64,000 bases of DNA from CAWJMD01 sp963843835 (GCA_963843835.1 CAWJMD010000001.1:868001-932000), one strand, 5' to 3'; shown: positions 40,219-49,645, numbered from the stretch's first letter. Made by a program: numbers and translations. The notes: generated from the sequence alone by a model not told the origin.

Positions 40219-41682
40219 GTGTCCACGCTGTCAGACCTCGTGCGCGAGCGCTGCGACCTCGACCGGAAGGCCGTCGAGTGGCTGCACCAGCTCACCGGCG
40301 ACTGGCAGCTGCTGTCGGACCTGTGCTTCGCCGACCTCGTGCTCTGGGTCCCGCTCCGGGACGGGACGGGCCACCTGGCGGTGGCGCACGTCCGGCCGAG
40401 CACGGCCGCCACCGTCCACCACGGTGACCCGGTCGGGTCGGTGGTGCCCGCAGGTGAGCAGCCGGACGTCGACGCGGCCCTGCGAGCCGGCGTCCCCCAG
40501 CCGGGTGTGGAGCGGTCGGGTGTCTGGCACGAGGCGGTGCCGGTCTGCCACTCCGGCGGCGTCGTCGTCGCCGTGCTGGCCCGGCACGCCCACGTCGTCT
40601 CGGTGCGCCCGGAGAGCCCGCTCGAGGTCGCGTACCGCCGAGCCGCCGACGCCCTGCTGCTGATGGTGTCGCAGGGTGGTTACCCCGACTCGGGTGCTCC
40701 GACCGGGCAGCGCCGTGGGGCCCCGCGCGTGGGGGACGGTCTCATGCACCTCGACGCCGAGGGCCACGTCCTGTTCGCGAGCCCCAACGCCCTGTCCAAC
40801 TACCACCGGCTCGGGCTCGTCGGCGATCTCGAGGGGAAGGTGCTGGCCGAGGTGACCGCCGGTCTGCTCGACGGTCCCGACTTCGTCGACGAGACGTTGC
40901 CGCTCGTGGTCACCGGCAGGGCCCCGTGGCGGACCGAGGTGCAGGCGCGCGGGGTCGCTCTGTCCCTGCGGGCCATCCCGCTCGTGGACGCGGGCGTGCG
41001 GGTGGGCGCCCTGGTGCTGTGCCGCGACGTCTCCGAGCTGCACCGCCGCGAGCGCGAGCTGATGACCAAGGACGCGACGATCCGCGAGATCCACCACCGG
41101 GTGAAGAACAACCTGCAGACGGTGTCGGCGCTGCTGCGGCTGCAGGCGCGCAGGATCGAGTCGCCCGAGGCGCGTGGCGCGCTGGAGGAGGCGATGCGAC
41201 GCGTCGCCACGATCGCCCTCGTGCACGAGACGCTGGCCCACGGCATCGACGAGTCCGTCGACTTCGACGCTCTGCTCGACCGCGGCCTCGCTCTGACGGC
41301 CGACCTGCTCGCGGCCCCCGTGCCCGGGGGGAGGGCTGTGCGCACCGGCTCGTTCGGGGTCGTCCAGGCGCAGGACGCGAACGCGCTCGCCCTGGTGCTG
41401 GTCGAGCTCGTGTCCAACGCCGTCGAGCACGGCCGCGAGGGCGAGCCCGCGAGCGTCAGCGTCGAGGCGCACCGCGACGGCCCGCTGCTGGAGGTGTCGG
41501 TCGTCGACGACGGTCCCGGCCTGCCCGACGGGTTCGCCCCGGGTCGCCAGGGACTGGGCACGCAGATCGTGCAGGCCCTGGTGGCGGGGGAGCTGAGCGG
41601 GAGCATCGACTGGTCGGCGAACCCGGGGGGCGGGACACGCGTCGTGGTGCGGGCACGGCTGCGGGAACCCGGTGGCGCCTGA
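40219..41682 (+). CDS. PdtaS-like sensor histidine kinase (HWE/HisKA_2 type)
   Basis: 487 residues, no membrane segment. An N-terminal GAF-like domain (about 1-150) and a PAS domain (about 170-275) are followed by the HisKA_2 box 'REIHHRVKNNLQTVSALLR' near 288 and an HATPase region with 'ELVSNAVEHGREG' and 'VDDGPGLPDGF'. This is the architecture of mycobacterial PdtaS, which phosphorylates the antiterminator PdtaR; PdtaR is not in the window. The place next to whiB1 is conserved in actinobacteria. GTG start at 40219. Confidence 0.92.
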   Translation: MSTLSDLVRERCDLDRKAVEWLHQLTGDWQLLSDLCFADLVLWVPLRDGTGHLAVAHVRPSTAATVHHGDPVGSVVPAGEQPDVDAALRAGVPQPGVERSGVWHEAVPVCHSGGVVVAVLARHAHVVSVRPESPLEVAYRRAADALLLMVSQGGYPDSGAPTGQRRGAPRVGDGLMHLDAEGHVLFASPNALSNYHRLGLVGDLEGKVLAEVTAGLLDGPDFVDETLPLVVTGRAPWRTEVQARGVALSLRAIPLVDAGVRVGALVLCRDVSELHRRERELMTKDATIREIHHRVKNNLQTVSALLRLQARRIESPEARGALEEAMRRVATIALVHETLAHGIDESVDFDALLDRGLALTADLLAAPVPGGRAVRTGSFGVVQAQDANALALVLVELVSNAVEHGREGEPASVSVEAHRDGPLLEVSVVDDGPGLPDGFAPGRQGLGTQIVQALVAGELSGSIDWSANPGGGTRVVVRARLREPGGA

Positions 41683-41731
41683 GCCGCGCGACAGGGCCCA
41701 CCAGAGGGTTCCGCCAGAGGTCGCACGAGAA

Positions 41732-41760
41732 GGGGCGCCCGGCCGATGGCCGGGCGCCCC
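41732..41760. terminator. Bidirectional terminator, 13-bp perfect stem
   Basis: GGGGCGCCCGGCC (41732-41744), loop GAT, GGCCGGGCGCCCC (41748-41760). The perfect 13-bp stem lies between the convergent PdtaS-like and whiB1 genes and can serve both. No U-tract follows in either direction, a normal actinobacterial form. Confidence 0.85.
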
Positions 41761-41777
41761 CTGTGGTCTCGGTGCTG

Positions 41778-42026
41778 TCAGCCGGCGCGACGTGCGCGGG
41801 CGGTACGGCGCTTGAGGGCGCGGCGCTCGTCCTCCGAGAGCCCACCCCACACACCGGCGTCCTGGCCGTTCTCCAGTGCCCACTTCAGGCACTGGTCGAC
41901 GACGTCGCAGCGTCGGCACACGGCCTTGGCCTCGTCGATCTGCAGCAGAGCGGGCCCGGTGTTGCCGATCGGGAAGAACAGCTCCGGGTCCTCGTCCAAG
42001 CACGCAGCGCGGTGGCGCCAGTCCAT
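41778..42026 (-). CDS. whiB1: WhiB1-type iron-sulfur transcription factor
   Basis: 82 residues. Cluster ligands C9, C37, C40 and C46 (AAC, then CRRC and DQC), the GVWGG turn at 58-62, and a basic tail 'RRALKRRTARARR' give the Wbl fold. 'DEDPELFFP' and the length match the WhiB1 class, an essential regulator whose [4Fe-4S] cluster reacts with nitric oxide and which binds the primary sigma factor. The ATG at 42026 is used, since GAGGAG lies 11 bases upstream and abuts the alternative GTG at 42038. A CRP-like palindrome lies just upstream. Confidence 0.95.
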   Translation of the reverse strand: MDWRHRAACLDEDPELFFPIGNTGPALLQIDEAKAVCRRCDVVDQCLKWALENGQDAGVWGGLSEDERRALKRRTARARRAG

Positions 42027-42049
42027 CGGTCTACTCACTCCTCATCGCT

Positions 42050-42065
42050 TGTGAACGGGTTCACG
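42050..42065. promoter_or_regulatory. CRP/GlxR-like operator upstream of whiB1
   Basis: TGTGAACGGGTTCACG contains the perfect palindrome GTGAAC-GG-GTTCAC and matches the actinobacterial CRP consensus TGTGA-N6-TCACA at all but the last base. It is 24 bases before the chosen whiB1 ATG, next to the ribosome binding site, so binding would more likely repress than activate unless the promoter is further upstream. In M. tuberculosis whiB1 is a known target of the cAMP receptor protein Rv3676. Confidence 0.65.
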
Positions 42066-42244
42066 AGCTGTGTCAGGGCGAAGGGGCGCCCGTCACGCAC
42101 GCCCCTCGTTGCGACAAGGCTGTCACGCGCTATCCCCCTTCACAAGGCCTCAGCGGGGGTTTTGCGCAGTGCGCCTGAGTCCTTCGTCACGTCCATCGGG
42201 GCGATCACCCCGGTCAACGAGCCGGCGTGCGGGGGTGTTCCCGG

Positions 42245-42250
42245 TAGCGT
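42245..42250 (+). promoter_or_regulatory. -10 box TAGCGT, leaderless type
   Basis: TAGCGT ends 7 bases before the GTG of the small membrane protein gene at 42258. The remaining spacer back to whiB1 (42066-42244) shows no other clear element. Confidence 0.42.
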
Positions 42251-42257
42251 CCTGGTC

Positions 42258-42677
42258 GTGAGCGCCTCCCTGACGTCCCGGCCCGGCGTCCCGCGGCCGG
42301 TGCTCGCGGTGCTCGTGGCTCTGGTCGTGGAGGCTCTCCTGCTCTTCGTGGTGGCCGGCTTCTTCGTGTACGCCGTGGTCACGGACCGGGCGGCCGACAT
42401 CGGGTTCGACCTGGCGGCGGCCGTCTTCTGCCTGCTCGTGCTCGGAGTGCTGCTGGCGTGCGCGAGGGCCCTCCATCAGGGGCAGCGCTGGGCCCGGGCT
42501 CCCGTGGTCACCGTCCAGCTGCTCACGTTGTTCGCCCTCGCGGTGCCCGCCCTGCAGGGGGGCCGCTGGTGGGTCGGGGCCGTGCTGCTGGTGCTCAGCC
42601 TCGTCGCCGGGCTCGGCCTGTTCGCCCCGTCGGCCCTGCAGCACACCGAGGGCCGCGGCGGAGCACCCGTCGCCTGA
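42258..42677 (+). CDS. Small four-helix membrane protein
   Basis: 139 residues, mostly hydrophobic, with four predicted membrane helices (about 14-36, 46-64, 76-97 and 102-120): 'VLVALVVEALLLFVVAGFF', 'AAAVFCLLVLGVLLACARAL', 'VVTVQLLTLFALAVPALQ' and 'VGAVLLVLSLVAGLGLFAP'. Conserved hypothetical of actinobacteria beside whiB1; no function known. GTG start at 42258. Convergent with the sigma factor gene, 17 bases apart. Confidence 0.75.
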   Translation: MSASLTSRPGVPRPVLAVLVALVVEALLLFVVAGFFVYAVVTDRAADIGFDLAAAVFCLLVLGVLLACARALHQGQRWARAPVVTVQLLTLFALAVPALQGGRWWVGAVLLVLSLVAGLGLFAPSALQHTEGRGGAPVA

Positions 42678-42694
42678 CCGTCGGTCCGCCTCGG

Positions 42695-43423
42695 TCAGTT
42701 CGCCTCGGTCAGCTCCTCACGCAGCGTCGCGAGCGTGCGAGCCAGGAGCCGCGAGACGTGCATCTGCGAGATGCCCACCTCGTCCGCGATCTGCTGCTGG
42801 GACATGCCCCGCACGTAGCGGAGGGCGAGGATGCGCCGCTCCCGCGGTGGCAGCGCCTGCAGCAGGGGGCGCAGTGCCTCGCGGTTCTCGACCCCGCTGA
42901 GCCCCTGGTCGTCGACCGTCATCCACGTCGGGTCGCCGTCGACGGCCGGGTCGAGCGGCACGGTCGCGTAGGCGCCGGCCGACTCGAGCCCCTCCAGCAC
43001 GGTCTCGGCGTCGACGCCGGTGCGGGCGGCGAGCTCGTCCACCGTGGGGGCGCGGCCCAGCTCCTGGGTGAGCGCGGCCCGTGCGATCGACAGCGTCCGG
43101 CTCAGCTCCTGCAGCCGCCGCGGCACCCTGACCGCCCAGCCGCGGTCACGGAAGTGACGGCGGATCTCGCCGAGGATCGTGGGCACGGCGTAAGCCGCCA
43201 GGGACCCGCCGCGCTCGGGGTCGAAGCGGTCGACGGCGTTGATCAGACCGATCGTTCCGACCTGGACGAGGTCGTCGTGGGACTCCCCGCGCCCCGCGTA
43301 CCGCCGCGCCAGGTGCTCCACCAGCCCCAGGTGGGCCGACACGAGGCGGTCCCGCGCCGCAAGGTGCTCCGGGTGCTGGCGCGGCAGCCGGGCCAGCAGC
43401 AGCAGGTCGTCCTCGGTCGTCAC
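42695..43423 (-). CDS. SigB/SigF/SigG family RNA polymerase sigma factor
   Basis: 242 residues, group 3 sigma factor. Region 2 has 'DDLVQVGTIGLINAVDRFD' and 'YAVPTILGEIRRHFRDRGW'; region 3 has 'VRVPRRLQELSRTLSIARA'; region 4 has 'LPPRERRILALRYVRGMS' and 'IADEVGISQMHVSRLLART'. This class directs general-stress or developmental genes and is held inactive by an RsbW-type anti-sigma factor, which is encoded immediately upstream and overlaps it by four bases (GTGA). Last gene of the coupled unit that begins with the FHA/FtsK ATPase. Confidence 0.94.
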   Translation of the reverse strand: MTTEDDLLLLARLPRQHPEHLAARDRLVSAHLGLVEHLARRYAGRGESHDDLVQVGTIGLINAVDRFDPERGGSLAAYAVPTILGEIRRHFRDRGWAVRVPRRLQELSRTLSIARAALTQELGRAPTVDELAARTGVDAETVLEGLESAGAYATVPLDPAVDGDPTWMTVDDQGLSGVENREALRPLLQALPPRERRILALRYVRGMSQQQIADEVGISQMHVSRLLARTLATLREELTEAN

Positions 43424-43845
43424 CGACGGGGCCTTCGACGGTGGTGGGTGAGGCGCACCGACGAGGCGTCCCCGTTCGTTCCCGTGTGTGCGTCCACCGC
43501 ACCGACCAGCGCCTCCAGCACGGCCCAGGCGATGCTGGAGCGTTCGGGCAGGACGGTCGACGGGCCGCTGACCTCGACCTCGAGCTCGTCGTCGGTCAGG
43601 TGGAACTCCGCGCGCAGCCGGTCGCCCTCGCGGGCACCGAGCATCAGCATCGTGCTGGCCTCGTCGACGGCGATCCGCAGGTCCTCGATCTCGTCGAGGT
43701 CGAGGTCGAGGCGAGCGGCGAGACCGGCGCAGGCCGTGCGGAGCACGGCGAGGTACGCGGGGTCGGCGGGCACGACCAGCACGACGGGCGGGTGGTGCGA
43801 CTCGCGCGCGGGGAACCCGGGGACGGGCTGTCCGGTGAGCGTCAT
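43420..43845 (-). CDS. RsbW-like anti-sigma factor / serine kinase
   Basis: 141 residues with the HATPase_c_2 fold: N box 'DLRIAVDEASTMLMLGARE' carries the Glu and the ATP-binding residue (Ser in place of Asn), then 'LEVEVSGPSTVLPERSSIAW' and a C-terminal 'AWAVLEALVGAVDAH'. RsbW-type proteins bind sigma and phosphorylate an anti-anti-sigma antagonist. No antagonist gene is present here. The ATG at 43845 overlaps the GNAT stop (ATGA) and its stop overlaps the sigma start, so equal synthesis of the pair is likely. Confidence 0.87.
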   Translation of the reverse strand: MTLTGQPVPGFPARESHHPPVVLVVPADPAYLAVLRTACAGLAARLDLDLDEIEDLRIAVDEASTMLMLGAREGDRLRAEFHLTDDELEVEVSGPSTVLPERSSIAWAVLEALVGAVDAHTGTNGDASSVRLTHHRRRPRR

Positions 43846-44336
43846 CGGCCGTGCGTCCTCCCCCCTGCTGTTCGTGCCAGTGCCTCGCCGTCGAGGCGGA
43901 ACACGGTCCACTCATCCTGCGGTACGGCACCCAGCGAGCGGTAGAAGCCGATCGAGGGTTCGTTCCAGTCCAGCACCCACCACTCGAGCCTGGGGTAGCC
44001 ACGGCGCACGCACTCCGAGGCCAGCGTACGCAGCAGGGCCTGGCCCGCACCCCGACCCCGCTGGCCGGGCGTCACGTAGAGGTCCTCGAGCCAGATCCCG
44101 TGTCGTCCCTTCCAGGTCGAGTAGGTGACGTACCAGAGCGCCATCCCGACGACGCGCCCGTCGGCCTCCGCGACGTGGCAGAAGACGCGCGGGTCGGGGC
44201 CGAACAGGGCGGCGGCGAGGTCCTCCGCCGTGGCCTCGACCGCGTCCGGGGCGCGCTCGTAGGCGGCGAGCTCGCGCACCAGGGCGTCGATGGCGGGGAC
44301 ATCGGACGGTGTGGCCTCGCGGATCGTGGTCGTCAC
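43842..44336 (-). CDS. GNAT N-acetyltransferase, SSAT-like
   Basis: 164 residues. 'TIREATPSDVPAIDALVREL', 'YVTYSTWKGRHGIWLEDLYV', the acetyl-CoA loop 'VTPGQRGRGAGQALLRTL' and 'LEWWVLDWNEPSIGFYRSLG' match the spermidine/diamine acetyltransferase type of GNAT. The substrate may be a polyamine or a thialysine-like amine. GTG at 44336 follows GAGGAG and overlaps the stop of the FtsK-like gene; the end overlaps the anti-sigma start. An acetyltransferase inside a sigma/anti-sigma operon is unusual. Confidence 0.9.
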   Translation of the reverse strand: MTTTIREATPSDVPAIDALVRELAAYERAPDAVEATAEDLAAALFGPDPRVFCHVAEADGRVVGMALWYVTYSTWKGRHGIWLEDLYVTPGQRGRGAGQALLRTLASECVRRGYPRLEWWVLDWNEPSIGFYRSLGAVPQDEWTVFRLDGEALARTAGGRTHGR

Positions 44337-47300
44337 GCGCTCTCCTCGGGGTTCGTCAGGGACTGTTGCGGGCCGCCACCGGGGTGCGCGACCTGGACCA
44401 TCGTGCTGGTCCCTCGGTGCACCAGCACACCGCGGCCGGGTCTGCGCACCTCCCGACGGGGCAGCCGCACGCCCAGGACGTCGCCGTCCGCGGGCCCGGC
44501 CGGCCCGAGGACCACCCCGGTCCCGTGTCGTCGCAGCTCGACGCACAGACCCTGGAACCTGCTGAGCAGCTCGGGCGTGCACCCCGCGGCCACGACCAGC
44601 ACACCGGCGCCCGAGTCGTCCGCGAGGACCCGCGCCAGGACGTCCCCCACCGGGGTGAGGTCGAGGCACTCGACGTCGTCGACCAGCAGCAGCAGCATCG
44701 GTTCCCCCGACGCCGGCCGCCGGCGCAGCAGGTGCTCGAGCCGGACCGCCGCCGCCTCACCGACCTCGGTCAGGCACGACGTGCCGAGGAGCGACAGCGC
44801 CGACTGCCGGGGGGTGACCGTCACGACCCGACGCCCGGACCGCAGCGCCGCCTGGGCGAGCACCAGCAGGGCGGTCGACCGGCCGGAGCCCCGGTGTCCC
44901 GCGACGAGGTGCACCCGGCTGGCGCGAGTCGAGACCAACGACCCGGACGGACTCGCCGCCGAGACCCAGTGGCAGCAGGTGCGGGCTCCCGTCCGACGGC
45001 CAGCCGGCGAGCAGGTCGTCGAGGTCCACGTGCTGGGGCATCGAGGGAAGGGCCGGGGCGGCGCCCGGGAGGGTCGAGGACCCCGCGCCTGCGACCGCGG
45101 GTGTCGCCAGGGCCGTGAGCGCGGCCTGCTGAGCCGCGCCCGACGGGTCGGGGTCGAGCAGCGCCACCTGCACGAGCCGGGGGTGCTCACCCTCGCGCCC
45201 GCCGACGACCACGCCTCGTCCCGCGGGCCAGGGTGACGGCACGCTGCGGGAGGGGACGCCGGCCATCACCGCGTCGCCGGTGTCGCTGGTGCGCAGGACC
45301 AGCCGGTGACCGACCAGCGTCCCGAGCCGTCCGGTGACCACGGAGCGCCCGCCGGTCACCACGCAGGCCACGCCGACGCCGGGGCCCTGCCGGAGCAGCT
45401 CGTGCAGGGCGTCCAGGCAGCGCAGGCCCTCGGCGTCGTCCCAGGCCTGCAGCACGGTCTCCCAGCCGTCGACGGCCAGCACGACCCACGGCAGGGAGCG
45501 GCCCGTCCGGTGGTACTCGGCAAGGTCACCGACACGGGCTCGCGCGAACAGGTCCTGCCGTCGTGAGACCTCACCGGCGAGCCGGTGCAGCAGACGACCC
45601 GCGCGTTCCACGTCCGCCGGCGGGACGACCGCTCCCACGTGGGGCAGGTCCTCCAGCGCGCCGAGGCCGCCGCCACCGTCGAGCACGTAGACCCAGGCCT
45701 GCGCCGCTGTGCACTGCCTCGCGAGCGAGGCGAGCAGCGCGCGACAGGCAGTGGTGCGCCCACTTCGCGCTCCGCCGACGACGCCCAGGGTGCCGTCGTG
45801 CAGGTCCCATCCGGCCGGTACCTGTCGCTGGTGCCTCGGGTCGTCGAGCAGCCCGTAGGTGAGGACCGTCCCACGGGACGGGTGGGTGGCGCGGCAGCCG
45901 ACCTGGTCCGCCGTCAGGACCTCGGGCAGCGGCGCGAGCCACGGGCCGGGCAGCGGCCGGACACCCAGCACGGAGGTGGCTGCCGAGACGGCGTCCACGA
46001 CGCGCTCCAGGTCGGTCCGGCCGTCGGCGACGGCCGCTGCCGACGACGGGTCCGGGTCGCCGAGCCGGGCCCACTCGAGCCGGCGGACGGACAGCGGGAC
46101 GCGCGCGACCCCGCCGTCGACCCCGCCGACGCGCGCGGTCTGGAACGGCACCGGCCGGCCCGAGCCCAGCCGGGCGACGGCGCGACCGGGCGTGCGGTCG
46201 CTGATCGTCGCGGCCTCGGGTCCGTCGACGACGTCGACGGAGTCGCCGGGGTGCTGGACGCGCAGTGCGAGACGCAGGTTCATGTTGGCCTTGATGTCGG
46301 CGCTCACGACGCCACCCGGTCGCTGCGTCGCGAGCACCAGGTGCACGCCGAGCGAGCGACCCACGGCGGCCAGCCGTACCAGGCCGGTGATGAAGTCGGG
46401 CAGCTCCTCGGCGAGCACGCGGAACTCGTCGATGACCAGGAGGAGGCGTGGCAGAGGCGGCGGCGAAGCGGCTCCGGCGGCATGTGCTGTCCGGGTACGG
46501 GTACGGGCACGGTCGCGACGGGACTGGTAGTCGGGCAGGTCCGTGGCGCCATGGTCGGCGAGAAGGCGCTCACGGCGGGCGATCTCGGCTCCCAGTGACT
46601 CCAGCGCACGGGCCGTCAGGCCTGCGTCGAGGTCGGTGACGAGCCCGACGGTGTGGGGCAGCTTCGCGCACTCGGCGAACGCCGCACCACCCTTGTAGTC
46701 GACGAGGACGAACGTGAGCTCGTCCGGCCGGTTCGCGAGCGCCAGCCCTGCGATGAGCGTCTGCAGCAGCTCGCTCTTGCCGGCGCCCGTGGTGCCCGCC
46801 ACGAGGACGTGGGGCCCGTCGCGGGCGAGGTCGACCACGAACGGCCCTTCCGCCGCCGCACCGAGCAGCACGGACGAGGACCGCGGTGCCTGCTGCCACC
46901 GGGCCGCCACCCGTGCGCCGTCCGTCGCGTCGAGGTCCAGCTGGTCGAGCAGGCGGACGGCGTCGGGAAGGGCGGAGCCGGACACCGGGGTCGCGTCGCG
47001 GAGCGGGGCCAGCCCGCGGGCCAGCCGCTGGGCCCAGCGGTCGGCCACGAGGTCCGCGACCACGTCGTCGACGGGGTCGCTGCCCCCGGTCGCGACGCGC
47101 AGGCGCGTCGCCACCTCCCCACCGACCAGGACGGTGCCGCGGCACTCCACGGGCAGGCGGGAGGCGGACTCGTCCAGGCACAGCACGTGCAGCCCGACGT
47201 CCGGCCCGAGCTCGAGCAGGCGGGCGACACCGGGCACGGCGCGCAGGCGCTGCGCCCCGTCGAGCAGCACCACCACGCGGGCGCGATCGCCACCCGGACG

Positions 47301-48743
47301 GCGCTCGCGGTCGGCGAGGCGCCCGTCGAGCAGTGCCTCGAGCTCGGCGACGCGCCGCCGCCGCTGGTCCTGCGAGACGCCGACGAGGACCTGGGCGTGC
47401 GCTCGTGCGGGACCGTCCTGCGGGAGCAGGTGCGGCAGCCACGCCGTCCAGGTCCAGTCGCGCCCCTCGTCCGCGGCCAGCACGACGACCGACAGGTGGC
47501 GGGGGGAGTGCAGGGTCGCGAGCTGGCCGAGCATCGACCGGACCAGCGCGACGGCTCGGCGCCTCGGTCCGGCGACGCCGACCACGCCGAGCTCGGCGAG
47601 CGGCACGGTGACGGGCACGTCCTCCACGACGGGGTGCAGGGGCCCGTTCGACCGCCCGTCGGCCGGGTCGTGAACGGCGACCAAGGACGGGAGGTCGGCG
47701 GTCCCGACCCGCAGCGAGAGGAAGTCGGCGTCCTCCGGGCTGCGCTCCCACAGGCGGTGCAGGGCCCCCGCCGCGACCTGGCCGACCTCGGCGGCGTCGG
47801 GTGAGCCGGCCCGTCGACGAAGCTGCTCGGTCCGCACGGCGTCGCGGACGGTGGCTCGTGCGCGGGCGAGCTCCGCCGCGTGGACGGCCTGGGCGGCGCG
47901 GTGGTCGGCTCGGCCGGTGATGCGGTCGCTGACGAGGTTGCCGAGGACCATCAGCGGCGAGAACACCCCGATCAGCAGGGCGTAGGGGGAGCGCAGGACG
48001 AGCGCCAGGGGCAGCGACAGCGCGAGCGGGAGCAGGACGGCCACCAGGGGGAACCGCGGCGTGGTCCGGGCGGGCGGCGGCGTGGGCAGGTGGACCGCGA
48101 CCGGCTGTGCCACGGGCCGGATCCGCGGGGACCGGTTGACCCGCACCGTGCCGTGGTCGACGTGCGTGGCCGCCGCCCGCGTGTCGACCAGACGCAGAGT
48201 GAGCGTCGTCGACCCGAGCCGCACGCGCGACGACTCGGTCACCGGGCGGGCCCCCTGGCCCAGGCGGACCCCGTCCACGACGGTGCCGTTCGTCGAGCCG
48301 AGATCTCGCAGCGTGATGCCGGCCGGGGTGACCTCGAGCTCAGCGTGCACCCGGGAGAGGTCCGGGTCGTCCACAGTGAGGTGCGTCTGGGCGGACCGGC
48401 CGATGCGGTGCGTCCCTGGGGTCAACCGGTGCACGTGCCCGGCGTCCGGGCCGCCGACAGTGTGGAGCTCGAGGAAGCCGCTCGTCGTCCCCCGGTGGCT
48501 ACCGGCAGCACCCGGGCGCCCGACGCTGACGACGGCCCCGTCCAGCAGTGGCGATGAACCCAGCAGCAGGTCGCCGGGAAGGGGCGCGCCGTCGACGTGC
48601 AGCGGGCTGCCGGCCGGGCTGCCGACCACGTCCAGCAGGTGCTGACGCACGTCGGCGACGGTGGTGTCGCGGTCGGCCTCGACGACGACGTCGGTGGCGA
48701 CGCCCGCGCCGGCCGGGTCGATGACGCTGAGCCGCAGCCGCAC
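44333..48743 (-). CDS. FHA-FtsK/SpoIIIE ATPase, EssC-like (one frameshift)
   Basis: About 1470 residues. An N-terminal ubiquitin-like/FHA part has 'THRIGRSAQTHLTVDDPDL' and 'LRDLGSTNGTVVDGVRLGQ' (about 108-170). Two membrane helices follow near 255-295, then three FtsK-type ATPase domains with P-loops 'VAGTTGAGKSELLQ' (about 650), 'VVGGARSGRTTACRAL' (about 985) and 'VAGHRGSGRSTALLVL' (about 1278, degenerate). 'LLVIDEFRVLAEELPDF' is the first Walker B. This is the EssC/EccC plan of type VII secretion motors. One shift near 44935 splits the last domain; length is 3n+1. GTG at 48743 is used. No WXG100 substrate gene is nearby. Confidence 0.88.
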
Positions 48744-48916
48744 GCACCCCGTCCCGCCGCTCGCCCCCGCCACCGGGTCATCGTGGCATCGGACGGACCG
48801 GCGGCGACGGTCTCGGACGAGGGCCTGTGGACAACGCGCGCGCCCCACCGGGCGGAACCCCCGGTGGCCGCGGTCCGTTCAGCGGGCGGACGGTGGGCAC
48901 CGCCGGGGCCCGTCGG

Positions 48917-48922
48917 TAGCAT
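48917..48922 (+). promoter_or_regulatory. Candidate -10 box of terD
   Basis: TAGCAT lies 76 bases before the terD GTG at 48999 in the divergent spacer between the FtsK-like gene and terD. No convincing -35 partner is visible. Confidence 0.3.
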
Positions 48923-48998
48923 CGCCCCGTGGGCGCGGGCCGTCCGCATCCAGCAACGGGGGCGCAAAGCCGCCTCCTCGACGAAGTGGAGTGCCAAC

Positions 48999-49580
48999 GT
49001 GGGAGTGAGCCTCAGCAAGGGCGGGAACGTCTCGCTGACGAAGGAGGCTGGCGCCGCCGGTCTGAGCGCCGTGACCGTGGGGCTGGGCTGGGACGTGCGC
49101 AGCACCACCGGGGTCGACTTCGACCTCGATGCGTCGGCCATCGCGTGCGACGCGAACGGCAAGGTCGTGTCCGACCAGCACTTCGTGTTCTTCAACAACC
49201 TCCGTAGCCCCGACGGCTCGATCGAGCACACCGGTGACAACCTCACCGGTGAGGGAGAGGGCGACGACGAGCAGATCAAGGTCACCGTGTCCGGGGTGCC
49301 CGCCGAGATCGACAAGGTGGTCTTCCCGGTGTCGATCTACGACGCCGACAACCGGCAGCAGAACTTCGGCCAGGTGCGGAACGCGTTCATCCGCGTGGTG
49401 AACCAGGTCAACGGGTCGGAGCTGGCGCGGTACGACCTCACCGAGGACGCCAGCACGGAGACGGCCATGGTCTTCGGCGAGCTCTACCGGTCGGGTGGCG
49501 AGTGGAAGTTCCGCGCTGTCGGCCAGGGCTACGCGACCGGGCTGTCCGGCATCGCGCGCGACTTCGGCGTGAACGTCTGA
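48999..49580 (+). CDS. TerD family protein (tellurium/stress resistance), copy 1
   Basis: 193 residues, the standard TerD length. 'GVSLSKGGNVSLTKEAGAAG', 'VTVGLGWDVRSTTGVDFDLD' and 'FFNNLRSPDGSIEHTGDN' followed by 'TGEGEGDDEQIKV' carry the Asp-rich calcium-binding sites. The C-terminal 'AMVFGELYRSGGEWKFRAVG' and 'GIARDFGVNV' complete the fold. TerD proteins are Ca-binding and act with TerC-type membrane proteins in responses to tellurite, oxidants and other stress. GTG at 48999 follows GTGGAG. It converges with the DUF475 gene across a strong terminator. Confidence 0.95.
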   Translation: MGVSLSKGGNVSLTKEAGAAGLSAVTVGLGWDVRSTTGVDFDLDASAIACDANGKVVSDQHFVFFNNLRSPDGSIEHTGDNLTGEGEGDDEQIKVTVSGVPAEIDKVVFPVSIYDADNRQQNFGQVRNAFIRVVNQVNGSELARYDLTEDASTETAMVFGELYRSGGEWKFRAVGQGYATGLSGIARDFGVNV

Positions 49581-49597
49581 CGGTCCCACCCACCTGA

Positions 49598-49645
49598 GAC
49601 GCACGAGGGCCCGGCCACCGTCTGGTGGCCGGGCCCTCGTGCGTC
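49598..49645. terminator. Bidirectional terminator, 22-bp perfect stem
   Basis: The arms 49598-49619 and 49624-49645 are perfect reverse complements over 22 bp (GACGCACGAGGGCCCGGCCA plus CC), with the loop GTCT. It lies 18 bases after terD and 16 before the end of the DUF475 gene, so it ends both. It is the strongest hairpin in the window. Confidence 0.93.
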
